From positions 1 to 43,876 of the forward strand of contig CANJMF010000025.1 of the NCBI GenBank assembly GCA_947475895.1: a DNA stretch of 43,876 nucleotides, read 5' to 3'. The notes beneath the pieces are model-generated. The model was not told the DNA's origin. It saw only the letters and a list, made by a program, of their open reading frames with translations, and made no database searches. Origin of the DNA: Fidelibacterota bacterium. Lineage in GTDB: Bacteria; Pseudomonadota; Alphaproteobacteria; Rhodospirillales; Rhodospirillaceae. The position numbers and the translations under genes were made by a program. Of this stretch, positions 24,257 through 32,835 are shown in pieces (position 1 is the first letter of the stretch; every line of letters starts with the position of its first letter).

Positions 24257-24898
24257 TTGTCCGATTTTCAGCCCGTTGCCACGTGGCAAAGCCTGACATC
24301 GGACAAGCTTTATGCCGGTCACCTCTTCCCGGCGCTTCAACAATTTTCGACACATATCGGCCTGACCATTAGCCGGCCCGATCATCGCAACATCGCGCAC
24401 GATATTCGCCAGCGCATGCCGATCCCTGACGGATCGATTGCGATCTATCAGGCGGAAGATGTATTCGAGCATGTGCCGTATACCGACATCGCACCCATCA
24501 TCACCGACATCCACCGCGTCCTAAAACCCGGCGGCTTGTTTCGCCTGAGCGTGCCTGACTATCGCTGCGACGTATTGCGCGCCCGATCCGTCTTTAACGA
24601 CGCCGGCGACGTCGTGTTCGACCCCGGTGGCGGCGGTCGCTTCGAGAACGGCGTCGTGGTGGACGGCGGGCATGTGTGGTTTCCCACCTTCGAAACCGTA
24701 AAAGCGCTGTTCGATCATTCCCCCTTTTCCGACGCAGGCACGTTTGACCTCCTGCATTTCACTGCGGCGGACGGCAGCGCGGCTCTGAAGCCTATCGATT
24801 ACAGTTATGGCTTTGTGAAACGCACGCCCGACAACGATCCGCGCGTTGCCAATCCGCGCCGCGCCATGTCGATCGTTGTGGATGCCTGGAAGCGCTGA
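24257..24898 (+). CDS. Methyltransferase-like protein without a recognisable SAM motif I
   Basis: A 213-residue product with a TTG start preceded by GGAA. The second half of a class I methyltransferase is visible (IAIYQAEDVFEHVPY, then IHRVLKPGGLFRLSVPDYRC), as in the type 11 group. The N-terminal part, where the glycine-rich DxGxGxG SAM loop should lie, reads AGHLFPALQQFSTHIGL and has no such loop. The protein may be a degenerate or non-canonical relative. It lies 14 bases after the peroxiredoxin gene and may be read with it. Confidence 0.75.
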   Translation: MSDFQPVATWQSLTSDKLYAGHLFPALQQFSTHIGLTISRPDHRNIAHDIRQRMPIPDGSIAIYQAEDVFEHVPYTDIAPIITDIHRVLKPGGLFRLSVPDYRCDVLRARSVFNDAGDVVFDPGGGGRFENGVVVDGGHVWFPTFETVKALFDHSPFSDAGTFDLLHFTAADGSAALKPIDYSYGFVKRTPDNDPRVANPRRAMSIVVDAWKR

Positions 24899-24901
24899 GC
24901 G

Positions 24902-25561
24902 CTATTTGATGCCGTAAGCGGCCGGGTCGTCGGAATAGCCAAATGTCGCAATATCGACGGCGCAGCGTTTGCGTTCGTGTTCGAACATTTCGCGCGTGTA
25001 GTACGACGCCCAAGGGCCATGCTTGGTGGCATTTGCGTGACCGAGCGAAATCGATTCAATGCCGATGCGTTGACAGACTTCGGAAAAGTCGGCCTTCAAA
25101 TTTTCATAGCGTCCCACGAAATCGACGACTTGCGTGCCATCGGTATCGAATAGGAAACGCTTCTGTACGCCGTGCGGTAACGGCGCATCGGGCGTACACA
25201 GGATGTAATTTTCGAACGAGCTGAAGTCGAGATCGGCATTGCGTACATGCGGCTTCTCGACGTTGAAGCGGTACAACGACAGCTGCAGATCCCACGGATT
25301 GCGCACAAAGCCGAACTTGAACAACCGCTTGAAGAGCGCGGGGTCGATCACGCCCTGCACGTCCTTAGCGAAGGAATGGTCGTGCATCGTCATAAAGCGC
25401 GGATCGATTCCTTGAGACGCAAGGAACGGACCCTGGTTCTCCGGCGCAAGAATGCGGACGAGGTGGCGGACATCAGCACCGCCAAGCGCGCGGACAATGG
25501 ACGTGCCCGCGACCTTATAGACGTGGATAAACAGGAACTTATGGCTGAGAGAAAGGATCAC
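24902..25561 (-). CDS. Sulfotransferase family protein (paralogue 1)
   Basis: A 219-residue protein with the PAPS 5'-phosphosulfate loop FIHVYKVAGTS (Lys16) and the 3'-phosphate site FKFGFVRNPWDLQLSLY (Arg87-Asn-Pro-Trp90), the signature pair of PAPS-dependent carbohydrate sulfotransferases. It would transfer sulfate to a hydroxyl of a glycan or lipid. GTG start at 25561. It is convergent with the methyltransferase-like gene, with three bases between stop codons. A close relative lies at 28794-29459. Confidence 0.87.
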   Translation of the reverse strand: MILSLSHKFLFIHVYKVAGTSIVRALGGADVRHLVRILAPENQGPFLASQGIDPRFMTMHDHSFAKDVQGVIDPALFKRLFKFGFVRNPWDLQLSLYRFNVEKPHVRNADLDFSSFENYILCTPDAPLPHGVQKRFLFDTDGTQVVDFVGRYENLKADFSEVCQRIGIESISLGHANATKHGPWASYYTREMFEHERKRCAVDIATFGYSDDPAAYGIK

Positions 25562-25681
25562 GGCCGTGATGCGATGTTGATGCCTGTGCGATCACACCTG
25601 AGTATGCCCCCTTTCTCTACGAATTCTTAACGAGTCGGGGCCAGATTTTGACTTTGTCCCCGATCATCCAGGCCTGCGCCC

Positions 25682-26491
25682 GTGACCCTTCGTGCTCAAG
25701 ACTCCATGCCGGAAATTAAGCTGCGCAGCACGGTTAACGCGGACTATGACGGCAATTACACCGGCATCAGCCCGTGGCGCGAGTTGGGCGGAAAGCACAA
25801 AGCCAAGAACATCATCGAAGTCTGCAAACGCGCCGGTTTCACGCCGCGCCGCATTTTAGATGTGGGCGCGGGCGAAGGCAGCGTGCTGCAACATTTGCAC
25901 GAGATGGGTTTCGGCGAGGAGTTCTATGCTGTCGAGATTGCCAGCTCTGGCCTCAATGTCATCAAGAGCCGTAATCTTCCGCGGCTGAAACAGGCCGTGC
26001 AATTCAACGGCTACGATATTCCATGCGAGGACGATGCCTTCGACCTCGTCATTCTGTCGCATGTGTTGGAGCATGTGGAATTCGAGCGTCTGGTTTTGCG
26101 CGAACTCAAGCGCGTCGCGCCCAGGCAGGCCATAGAAGTGCCGCTGGACTATCATTTCGGCATCGATGCGCGGGTTGAGGACACACTCAGCTATGGTCAC
26201 ATCAACGTCTACAATCCGACGTTGGCGCGCTTTTTGTTGAAGTCGGAAGGCTTGAGCATCGACCAGGAACTGCTAACGCTCATGCACGAAGAAGTGCGCG
26301 AGTTCATGGAGTTCGAAATTCGGAAGAAAGAACGCACGCCGGAGAATATCGCCGCGCTGCGTAAATGGGTTTCGGACCGCGCCATGGCGTTCTTCACGTC
26401 GCCCAAAGAACAGGCCGAGCAACTAGCGAATGCCTTCACGGTGCTGACCAGCCGTAAAACCGAGGGCGGCCTCGCGATCTTTAAAAGCTGA
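25682..26491 (+). CDS. SAM-dependent methyltransferase
   Basis: A protein of 269 residues (GTG 25682) or 261 (ATG 25706). The SAM loop is ILDVGAGEGSVLQHLHEMGF, with acidic strand 2 (FYAVEIA) and DLVILSHVLEHVEFERL-VLRELKRVAP typical of type 11 methyltransferases. A C-terminal helical extension (EVREFMEFEIRKKERTPENI) is not common to the family. It is divergent from the first sulfotransferase and convergent with galE, with six bases between stops. Its acceptor is unknown, but the context suggests a sugar or its nucleotide precursor. Confidence 0.82.
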   Translation: MTLRAQDSMPEIKLRSTVNADYDGNYTGISPWRELGGKHKAKNIIEVCKRAGFTPRRILDVGAGEGSVLQHLHEMGFGEEFYAVEIASSGLNVIKSRNLPRLKQAVQFNGYDIPCEDDAFDLVILSHVLEHVEFERLVLRELKRVAPRQAIEVPLDYHFGIDARVEDTLSYGHINVYNPTLARFLLKSEGLSIDQELLTLMHEEVREFMEFEIRKKERTPENIAALRKWVSDRAMAFFTSPKEQAEQLANAFTVLTSRKTEGGLAIFKS

Positions 26492-26497
26492 GCTTCG

Positions 26498-27475
26498 CTA
26501 GCCGTAAAGATGTTGGTGCCACGCCCAGGCATCGGCGATTTCCGTCGCGAGATCGGAGCGCTGCGGCTGCCATCCCAACACTTTCCGTGCTCGGCTGGAA
26601 TCCGCCACCAGCGCCGGCGTATCGCCTTCACGGCGCGGACCGATGTCCACGGCAATGTCCCGCTTGGTGGTCGCGCGCACCACATCAATGACCTCGCGCA
26701 CCGACGATCCCGTACTGGTGCCGAGATTGAAGGCCATTCCGCCGCCGTTATCTGCGGCGTAGCGCCACGCGCGCAGGTGCGCGTCGGCAAGGTCTGCGAC
26801 GTGGATATAGTCGCGGACGCAGGTGCCGTCGGGCGTCGGGTAATCGGTGCCGTTGATGGTGATGGCTTTGGCGCGACCCATGGCCACGTCGAGCACGCGC
26901 GGGATCAGGTGTGATTCCGGCGTATGCCATTCACCGCTCTCACCGTCAGCGTCGGCACCGGCGGCGTTGAAGTAACGCAGCGCGACCCAGGCTAGGCCGT
27001 GATCTTTTTCCGCCGCCTGCAGAAGGCGCTCCATTTTCATTTTCGAGACGCCGTAGGGGTTAATCGGCTTCCACGACTCATCCTCGGTAATCGGCACCTT
27101 CAACGGTGTGCCGTAGACGGCGCAGGAGCTGGACACCACGATGATTTTGACCCGCGCGACGGCCATCGCCTCCAGCAGACACTGTGTGCCGCCGACGATG
27201 TTGCGCTCATATAAATCCGGGTTGGCGACGGACTCGTTGACCTCAATGAGCGACGCGAAGTGCATGACCGCTTCAGGCTTATGGGCGGCCAACACTGCAT
27301 CGAGGCGGGCACGATCGCTAATATCGCCGATTTCCAGCGGGCCCCATTTCACCAGCTCGCGGTGACCCCGGCATAGGTTGTCATATGTGACGGGGACATG
27401 GCCGGCCTTAGCCAGAGCCTTGCACGCATGGCTGCCCACATATCCCGCGCCGCCCGTGACCAAGACTGTCGCCAT
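26498..27475 (-). CDS. galE: UDP-glucose 4-epimerase GalE
   Basis: A 325-residue short-chain dehydrogenase-type epimerase with the NAD loop GGAGYVGS at 8-15, the SSSCAVYG segment (Ser115-117) and the catalytic Tyr141-x3-Lys145 (PYGVSKMKMERLL). Also characteristic are RYFNAAGADADGESGE and DGTCVRDYIHVADLADAH. It interconverts UDP-glucose and UDP-galactose, supplying galactose for polysaccharide. It starts two bases after the stop of the upstream glycosyltransferase gene, so the two form an operon. Confidence 0.95.
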   Translation of the reverse strand: MATVLVTGGAGYVGSHACKALAKAGHVPVTYDNLCRGHRELVKWGPLEIGDISDRARLDAVLAAHKPEAVMHFASLIEVNESVANPDLYERNIVGGTQCLLEAMAVARVKIIVVSSSCAVYGTPLKVPITEDESWKPINPYGVSKMKMERLLQAAEKDHGLAWVALRYFNAAGADADGESGEWHTPESHLIPRVLDVAMGRAKAITINGTDYPTPDGTCVRDYIHVADLADAHLRAWRYAADNGGGMAFNLGTSTGSSVREVIDVVRATTKRDIAVDIGPRREGDTPALVADSSRARKVLGWQPQRSDLATEIADAWAWHQHLYG

Positions 27476-27477
27476 TC

Positions 27478-28782
27478 TCAGTATCCCCGCTTGCGCCGGA
27501 CGGCTTCGGTCAAAGTCTCGTAGAGCGCCAGATAGGCCGCCGCTTGAACCTTGGGCGCGTGACGCTCCTCGACCAAAGAACGCGCGCGCCGGCCGTAGGC
27601 TTTCAATTTCTCGCCGTCTGCAAACGCCGCCACGAACGCGCTCGCAAGGCCCGCCACATTCCCCGGTGGCGCCAGGAAACCGGTCTCGCCCTCGCGCACC
27701 ATGTCGGGGATACCGCCGACGTCGAAGCCTACCACAGGCGTGCCGCAGCTCATGGATTCCAACATCGTGTTCGGCAGGTTGTCTTGTTGCGACGGCACGG
27801 CGGTGACGTCGGCGGCGCTGTAAAGCGCGGCGACCGTCGCGTCATCGCCAATGTAATTCACGAGCGCGACTTTGAACGGCGCGTCGATGGCGACCTGGTT
27901 CTTGTTGTCCCCCACGGCCAGCAGCACGATGTTCTGGGCGTCTGGCACAAGCGACAGCGCCTGAACCAGCTCGCGGAAGCCTTTTCGCGCGAGCCGAATT
28001 TGGTGCGACATAAACAAGACGATTCGCGCGTTCAGCGGCAAACCTAGCGCCGCTCGCGCCGCCACCTGATCCATAGGCTTGAAAATGTCGGTCTCAATGC
28101 TGTTGGGAATACAAGTGCTGTCGAATTTTCCAAACAGCGCGCTCGCTTTTGCTTCGCCCTGCAGCCAGCGGCCAGGCGTAACGATGTGCAGGCGATCCGC
28201 GGGCCATTTCGCAAAAATATCGGCTTTAGCATTAAAGACCCGCGACGTGAGATCGTTCTCGTCGGTGGAGCCCAGCCACGGGCACGCGCCGCAATGGGTT
28301 TTGAAGCGGCCACATCCGGCATCAAAGTGACATCCGCCCGTGAAGGGGTTCATGTCGTGCAGCGTCCACACCACCGGGCAATCGGTGCGTTCCGGCGTAA
28401 AAAACAGGCGGTAGTCAACAAACCCCGCGATCCAGTGCAAGTTGATGATCTCGGCGCGGGGACGCTGGATATAGAAGTTCTCGTCGCCGTCGACCCGCTC
28501 CTGGCTGAACTGCTCGATGTCCGGGCTGAGGGTTGGCTTATAGGCGTCATAGGCCGCCGTGAGTTCGGCCTTGCAGGCAGCGCGGTGGGCCACGGCAGCG
28601 GGCGACGGATCGGCAATGAATTGGCGCACCGTGTCGTCGGGCATGCGGCGGTCGCGCACGAAATAGGTGCTGTCGGCGCCAAGGGAGACCAGCCCGCGAT
28701 GGAGCCGGTAAGCAGCGCGTGCTGCCCCACCCTGGACATCCATGGTATTAATTTGGAGAATTCGCAACCGGCCAGCCTTCAA
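27478..28782 (-). CDS. Group 1 (GT4-type) glycosyltransferase
   Basis: A 434-residue GT-B glycosyltransferase. The N-terminus LRILQINTMDVQGGAARAAY has the acceptor-side glycine loop, and the C-terminal donor-binding segment is MLESMSCGTPVVGFDVGGIP. A histidine/cysteine-rich stretch (HFDAGCGRFKTHCGACPWLG) resembles a feature of some GT4 proteins in surface-glycan loci. TTG start at 28782. It is divergent from the second sulfotransferase, with only 11 bases between start codons. Confidence 0.9.
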   Translation of the reverse strand: MKAGRLRILQINTMDVQGGAARAAYRLHRGLVSLGADSTYFVRDRRMPDDTVRQFIADPSPAAVAHRAACKAELTAAYDAYKPTLSPDIEQFSQERVDGDENFYIQRPRAEIINLHWIAGFVDYRLFFTPERTDCPVVWTLHDMNPFTGGCHFDAGCGRFKTHCGACPWLGSTDENDLTSRVFNAKADIFAKWPADRLHIVTPGRWLQGEAKASALFGKFDSTCIPNSIETDIFKPMDQVAARAALGLPLNARIVLFMSHQIRLARKGFRELVQALSLVPDAQNIVLLAVGDNKNQVAIDAPFKVALVNYIGDDATVAALYSAADVTAVPSQQDNLPNTMLESMSCGTPVVGFDVGGIPDMVREGETGFLAPPGNVAGLASAFVAAFADGEKLKAYGRRARSLVEERHAPKVQAAAYLALYETLTEAVRRKRGY

Positions 28783-28793
28783 AAGAGCGTCCT

Positions 28794-29459
28794 TTGATCA
28801 TCTCTTATATGCGACGATTCCTTTTTGTTCACGTCATTAAGGCGGCGGGTATGTCCGTTGAACGGACCCTGTGGCCCTACGACGTACGCGCTCACCTGGG
28901 AGACAAGCCGCCCGAGGAGAAGGCCAAGCTGATCGCAACACTGGGCCTGAACCCCGAGCTTTTGAAACTGGAGCGCCACGCCTCGGCCCAGGATATCAGC
29001 AATGTCCTTGGCGCCGAAACATTCGCACGGCTGTTCAAATTCGCCTTCGTACGCAACCCGTGGGACTTTCAGCTATCGCTGTATCACTTCAACATGACGC
29101 GCACCGAGTTTCCCGGCCATCTCTCCACAATTAAGTTCCGCGATTTCGAGGACTACATCATGAGCAAGGCGCGGGTGGCAGCGCCGCAGGGCCTGCAGAA
29201 GCGCTATATCGTCGATGATAACGACAAGCTGATGGTGGATTTCGTGGGGCGGTTCGAGACGCTGGCGCAGGACTTCGGCGCTGTCTGCGACCCACTGGGC
29301 CTGAAGGACGTGAAGCTCGCCCACGAGAACAGCACGAAGCACCTACCGTGGCAGCAGTCCTACACACTGCCGATGTTCGAGATCGTGCGCGACGTGTCGC
29401 GCGCCGACATCGATTATTTCGGCTACGCCGACGACCCCGCCGCTTACGGCGTAAAGTAG
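28794..29459 (+). CDS. Sulfotransferase family protein (paralogue 2)
   Basis: A 221-residue protein with the PAPS loop FLFVHVIKAAGMSVERTL and the 3'-phosphate site FKFAFVRNPWDFQLSLYHFN, closely matching the sulfotransferase at 24902-25561 and ending with the same DDPAAYG pattern. I chose TTG 28794 because it aligns with the N-terminus of the paralogue (MIIS versus MILS); ATG 28809 is an alternative. In this copy the residue after the loop glycine is Met instead of Thr. Confidence 0.87.
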   Translation: MIISYMRRFLFVHVIKAAGMSVERTLWPYDVRAHLGDKPPEEKAKLIATLGLNPELLKLERHASAQDISNVLGAETFARLFKFAFVRNPWDFQLSLYHFNMTRTEFPGHLSTIKFRDFEDYIMSKARVAAPQGLQKRYIVDDNDKLMVDFVGRFETLAQDFGAVCDPLGLKDVKLAHENSTKHLPWQQSYTLPMFEIVRDVSRADIDYFGYADDPAAYGVK

Positions 29460-29462
29460 GCC

Positions 29463-30203
29463 CTATTTATAGGAATCGTACTTAAACTCGGGCCGATCGG
29501 TCGGCACGAGGAAGAAGTCCATCTGCCAAAAGCTGCGGTCGTATTGGCGGAACAGAGGCTCGCCGATATCGATGCAGCGAAAGCCCAGGTCTTCCAGCAA
29601 TTCCAACATGGCCGGAAAGCGCTTTTCACGCGGGCCGAAGTTGTAAGCCTCGATGACGATGAGGCTGGTGGACTTTAAAGTTTCCGTCGCACCCTTGATG
29701 ATCTCGCGCTCGAACCCGTGGGTGTCGAACTTCAGGAGAAACGGGCCCTTTAAGCCACGTTCTTGGCATTCGCTGTCGACCGTGACCTGCGGAACCCGCA
29801 CGCCTTTTTCGTCGCCTGCGGTCGTGCCCGCGCCGCCGAACGGATCTTCGGAAAACTGGAAGTGCCCCTCGCCCTTGGTGGGACCCGCCGCCGCGATCAC
29901 GTAGCTGTAGGTCGGATCGGCGGACAGCTTATGCAGCTCGCGCTCCCAATAATGATTCGCTTCGACCAGGTGGCAGTGAGCTTGGGGCCAAACGGTGCGC
30001 ACCATCTTCGACCACTCGCCGCGCGCCGCACCAAGGTCGATGACGGTCGTGACATCCACCTTTCGCGCCTTAACGCGCGCGAGCGCGTTGCGGTGAGAGA
30101 GTGCGAGCTTGGCGGCTTTGTCGGGATTGCTTTCGATGGTCTCCTTCACAGACTCGGAGAAGGACCAGATCAAGCGTTCGGCGGCTGTTTTGGGAATGTC
30201 CAT
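29463..30203 (-). CDS. FkbM-family methyltransferase
   Basis: A 246-residue protein with SAM loop VIDLGAARGEWS (54-65), acidic strand 2 (CHLVEANHYW) and the FkbM segment LLKFDTHGFEREIIKGA, followed by LIVIEAYNFGPREKRFP. It is a likely sugar O-methyltransferase. ATG 30203 is chosen over longer frames that enter the neighbouring glycosyltransferase. It starts 11 bases after that gene's stop on the same strand, and is convergent with sulfotransferase 2, with three bases between stops. Confidence 0.87.
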   Translation of the reverse strand: MDIPKTAAERLIWSFSESVKETIESNPDKAAKLALSHRNALARVKARKVDVTTVIDLGAARGEWSKMVRTVWPQAHCHLVEANHYWERELHKLSADPTYSYVIAAAGPTKGEGHFQFSEDPFGGAGTTAGDEKGVRVPQVTVDSECQERGLKGPFLLKFDTHGFEREIIKGATETLKSTSLIVIEAYNFGPREKRFPAMLELLEDLGFRCIDIGEPLFRQYDRSFWQMDFFLVPTDRPEFKYDSYK

Positions 30204-30214
30204 GGTGGGTCCAG

Positions 30215-31117
30215 TTAGAATACACGGCGCTGGTTGAGCGCGGTTTTTAAATCGCCGCGCGGCAAGACGTGGAACGGCCGTTCCACCACATGCCACGGGC
30301 TGTGTTCTTGCTCCGGCGCCTGTTTTTCCACATAGAGGCCGGAGTACTCGGCGGCACCGTCGACAACGCGCGGCGTGTAGTTGAGCTTTGCGCGCGCGGC
30401 CTGAAGCGAGTCCTTGCATTGCTGCACATAGGTTTCGCGTTGTCCACGGCTCAGTTGCCCCGCACTGTGAATGCGAAAAGCCCCCAGCGGCGCGTCGACG
30501 CCAACGAGCGGTGCTTCAGCCATAAAGGCATTCCACAAGGCGAAGTCGCCGGCGATGGCTTGGCTGCGCAGCGCTTCCGCGCCGACTTTGTCCCACAGCG
30601 AGCGGCGGAAGAAGGTCGACTCTTGTTGGATAAATTCGGTGGCATGGCTATCGCCCGCGCCCCCGAAGCCAAAATAGACGCCGTCGAAGAACGCGCGCTG
30701 GTCATAGCCCGGCACTTTGCGCAGGTAGCGAATATCACCATCGGCATCGATGGCCGCCTGCGTGAGCGTGCTGAGCCACTGGATTTGGGGCACATCGGCG
30801 AAAATCCGCGAGATCAGACCGAGGGTCCATGGAAACAGCGTGTCGTCGCTGTTGATCCAACCGAGAATCTCACCGTCGGTGCGGGCAAATCCTTTGATGA
30901 TGGCGTCATACATCCCGGCGTCGGGCTCGGACACCCAATCGCTGACGATGCCCTTGTGCGCACGCAGAATGTCGAGCGTGCCATCGGTCGAGCCGCCGTC
31001 TATCACGGTATATTGCAGATCGAACGTGCCCGTTTGCAGAGCGATGGACTCAATCGTCGCCGGCAGCGTGCCGGCGCGGTTGAAGCTGGGCGTAACGAGG
31101 GAAATCTTCGGCGTCAT
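30215..31117 (-). CDS. Family 2 glycosyltransferase (GT-A fold)
   Basis: A 300-residue protein. The N-terminus ISLVTPSFNRAGTLPATIES and IDGGSTDGTLDIL are hallmarks of GT2, and GEILGWINSDDTLFPW supplies the metal-binding acidic pair. It would use a nucleotide-sugar donor to build a surface glycan. The C-terminal part (HSPWHVVERPFHVLPRGDLK) is not conserved in a way I recognise. It lies four bases after the CgeB-like gene on the same strand. Confidence 0.92.
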   Translation of the reverse strand: MTPKISLVTPSFNRAGTLPATIESIALQTGTFDLQYTVIDGGSTDGTLDILRAHKGIVSDWVSEPDAGMYDAIIKGFARTDGEILGWINSDDTLFPWTLGLISRIFADVPQIQWLSTLTQAAIDADGDIRYLRKVPGYDQRAFFDGVYFGFGGAGDSHATEFIQQESTFFRRSLWDKVGAEALRSQAIAGDFALWNAFMAEAPLVGVDAPLGAFRIHSAGQLSRGQRETYVQQCKDSLQAARAKLNYTPRVVDGAAEYSGLYVEKQAPEQEHSPWHVVERPFHVLPRGDLKTALNQRRVF

Positions 31118-31121
31118 TGGA

Positions 31122-32231
31122 TCAGGCCGCCTGTTTACGCGCGAGTGCGGATTTGAGAATATCAGCGAGCCAAGCAGCGCGTTTGGAAACAGAGTGATCT
31201 TCCATGCACCGCGCCTGACCCGCCAGCGCGATCTCGTCGGCGCGTTCTGGGAACGTCAAATAATAGCCGATCTTGGACAACAACTCCTGCGGCGTGCGGA
31301 AGGTGTCGATTTCAGCGCCCGGCTCGAAGAAGTGCGCGAGCTCCGGATGGTGAGACGTCAGCAAAAACGCGCCCGCCCCCGTGGCTTCGATCAGCCGCAT
31401 ATTGGGCGGCTGACCGGCGAACGAGTCCACGTCGATGTTGATGGTGATGCGCGCATTGCGCATGACGCGCAGCATGTCCTGTGACCAGCGCGCGCCCTGG
31501 TTCAAACTTTGCACCAAGGGCGACAACATTTGGTCCCGGGCGATGAACACGCCGAACTTAAAGCCCTGCAGCGGGTCGCGGCTCATGTCGGCGATCACAT
31601 TGAGCAATTCAATGCGCCGCAAATGCTCGCGCGTTACCGAGCCCGAGAACACGACATCGTATTCGATCTTACGCGGCTCGTGCGCCACGGCCCAATCTTC
31701 GGGAAAACCGGGATGGAAGCGTTCAACCTGATGCGCACCGTGCTGTTTCGCTTCCGTGAACATGCGATCGAAGCTGCTGAGGATCAGGTCGTAAAACGAA
31801 AGATCGGTTCCGGCGGTGATCGGAAATCCGCGCCAGCCGACAATCAGCGGCGGGCGTTTTTTTACGGCCCGAAAGAAGCCTGCATGGAAGGTGATGACGT
31901 CGGTGGTATAAAAAATGTCGGGATCGAACATGGCGATCTGCGCCAGCGTGGCCTGGAGGCACACGGCGCTCTCGTCGATTTGGATGCCTTTTTCTTTCAG
32001 CCAAGCCCGCTGCATGTGCGGGTTGTTAGCCAGGACAAACAATGTCTCAAAGCCGTGAGGCTGCAGGGCGCGTGTGAACGTGTGCGCACCTGCGAAATTG
32101 TCGTCCAAAATAGCGTTCATCTGAACGTCGTAAGGTGCCGTCGCGAGATGCGGGCGCGCGGCATAAAAATCGCCGAGATAGTCCGGGTAGAAATTGCTGA
32201 TTTGCAAAAAGCGGGGCACGTGACGCCTCAT
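31122..32231 (-). CDS. CgeB-like glycosyltransferase (GT-B)
   Basis: A protein of about 369 residues. It begins PRFLQISNFYPDYLGDFYAA and ends with a GT group 1 C-terminal domain (PNMRLIEATGAGAFLLTSHH), as in the CgeB-type glycosyltransferase family. The EYDVVFSGSVTREHLRRIEL segment matches the domain linker of these proteins. I chose ATG 32231 (MRRHVPRF); a frame starting at 32249 adds six residues. It heads a minus-strand trio with the GT2 and FkbM genes. Confidence 0.8.
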   Translation of the reverse strand: MRRHVPRFLQISNFYPDYLGDFYAARPHLATAPYDVQMNAILDDNFAGAHTFTRALQPHGFETLFVLANNPHMQRAWLKEKGIQIDESAVCLQATLAQIAMFDPDIFYTTDVITFHAGFFRAVKKRPPLIVGWRGFPITAGTDLSFYDLILSSFDRMFTEAKQHGAHQVERFHPGFPEDWAVAHEPRKIEYDVVFSGSVTREHLRRIELLNVIADMSRDPLQGFKFGVFIARDQMLSPLVQSLNQGARWSQDMLRVMRNARITINIDVDSFAGQPPNMRLIEATGAGAFLLTSHHPELAHFFEPGAEIDTFRTPQELLSKIGYYLTFPERADEIALAGQARCMEDHSVSKRAAWLADILKSALARKQAA

Positions 32232-32271
32232 TCCGGACGCGATGCGCAAACCATATCAGAGCGGAGGAACG

Positions 32272-32835
32272 CTAGAAACCGGTCAGGAGCTTCGCAACAG
32301 TATGGACGCACAGTCCGACGACATTGGTATACGAGCCGTTAATGCCGGCGATGAAAGCGGCCGCCCGCCCCTGGATCGCGTATCCGCCCGCCTTGCCTTG
32401 CCATTCGCCCGATGCGAGATACCCCTCGATCTCGGCTTTGGTCAGGCGCTTGAACCTGACCACCGTCATGACCGTACGGCGCAATGGCTTCGCACCGGGT
32501 TTCTGAACAACGATGCCGCCGTACACACGATGCCGCCGCCCCGACAAAAGTGTGAGACAGGCACGCGCTTGTTCGACCGTCTCGGCTTTGGGAAGAATAC
32601 GCCGGCCACAGGCTACAACCGTATCGGCTGCGAGGATGATGCCTTGTGGGCGCAAGGCAGCCGCTGCGGCGGCCTTCGCGGCTGCCAAACGGGCGGCTAA
32701 TGCTTGGGGGGCTTCCTCTGGCTTTTCGCTCTCGTCGATGTCCGTCGCCAGCACTTCATCGGGCGCGCAGCCGATCTGCTTCAGCAGTTCGAGCCGGCGG
32801 GGCGAAGCGGATGCGAGAATGAGAGGAGTGGTCAG
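32272..32835 (-). CDS. maf: Maf-like nucleoside triphosphate pyrophosphatase, apparent CTG start
   Basis: The full protein of 187 residues begins TTPLILASASPRRLELL, the Maf signature, followed by EVLATDIDESEKPEE and AADTVVACG with the conserved acidic residues. Maf proteins hydrolyse non-canonical or methylated nucleotides and influence septum formation. The only possible start before the essential SASPRR motif is a CTG at 32835, directly after the infA stop with no gap. The first GTG is at 32754, which would remove SASPRR. Translational coupling with infA could help the CTG work; a one-base error at the start is the alternative explanation. Confidence 0.85.
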   Translation of the reverse strand: MTTPLILASASPRRLELLKQIGCAPDEVLATDIDESEKPEEAPQALAARLAAAKAAAAAALRPQGIILAADTVVACGRRILPKAETVEQARACLTLLSGRRHRVYGGIVVQKPGAKPLRRTVMTVVRFKRLTKAEIEGYLASGEWQGKAGGYAIQGRAAAFIAGINGSYTNVVGLCVHTVAKLLTGF

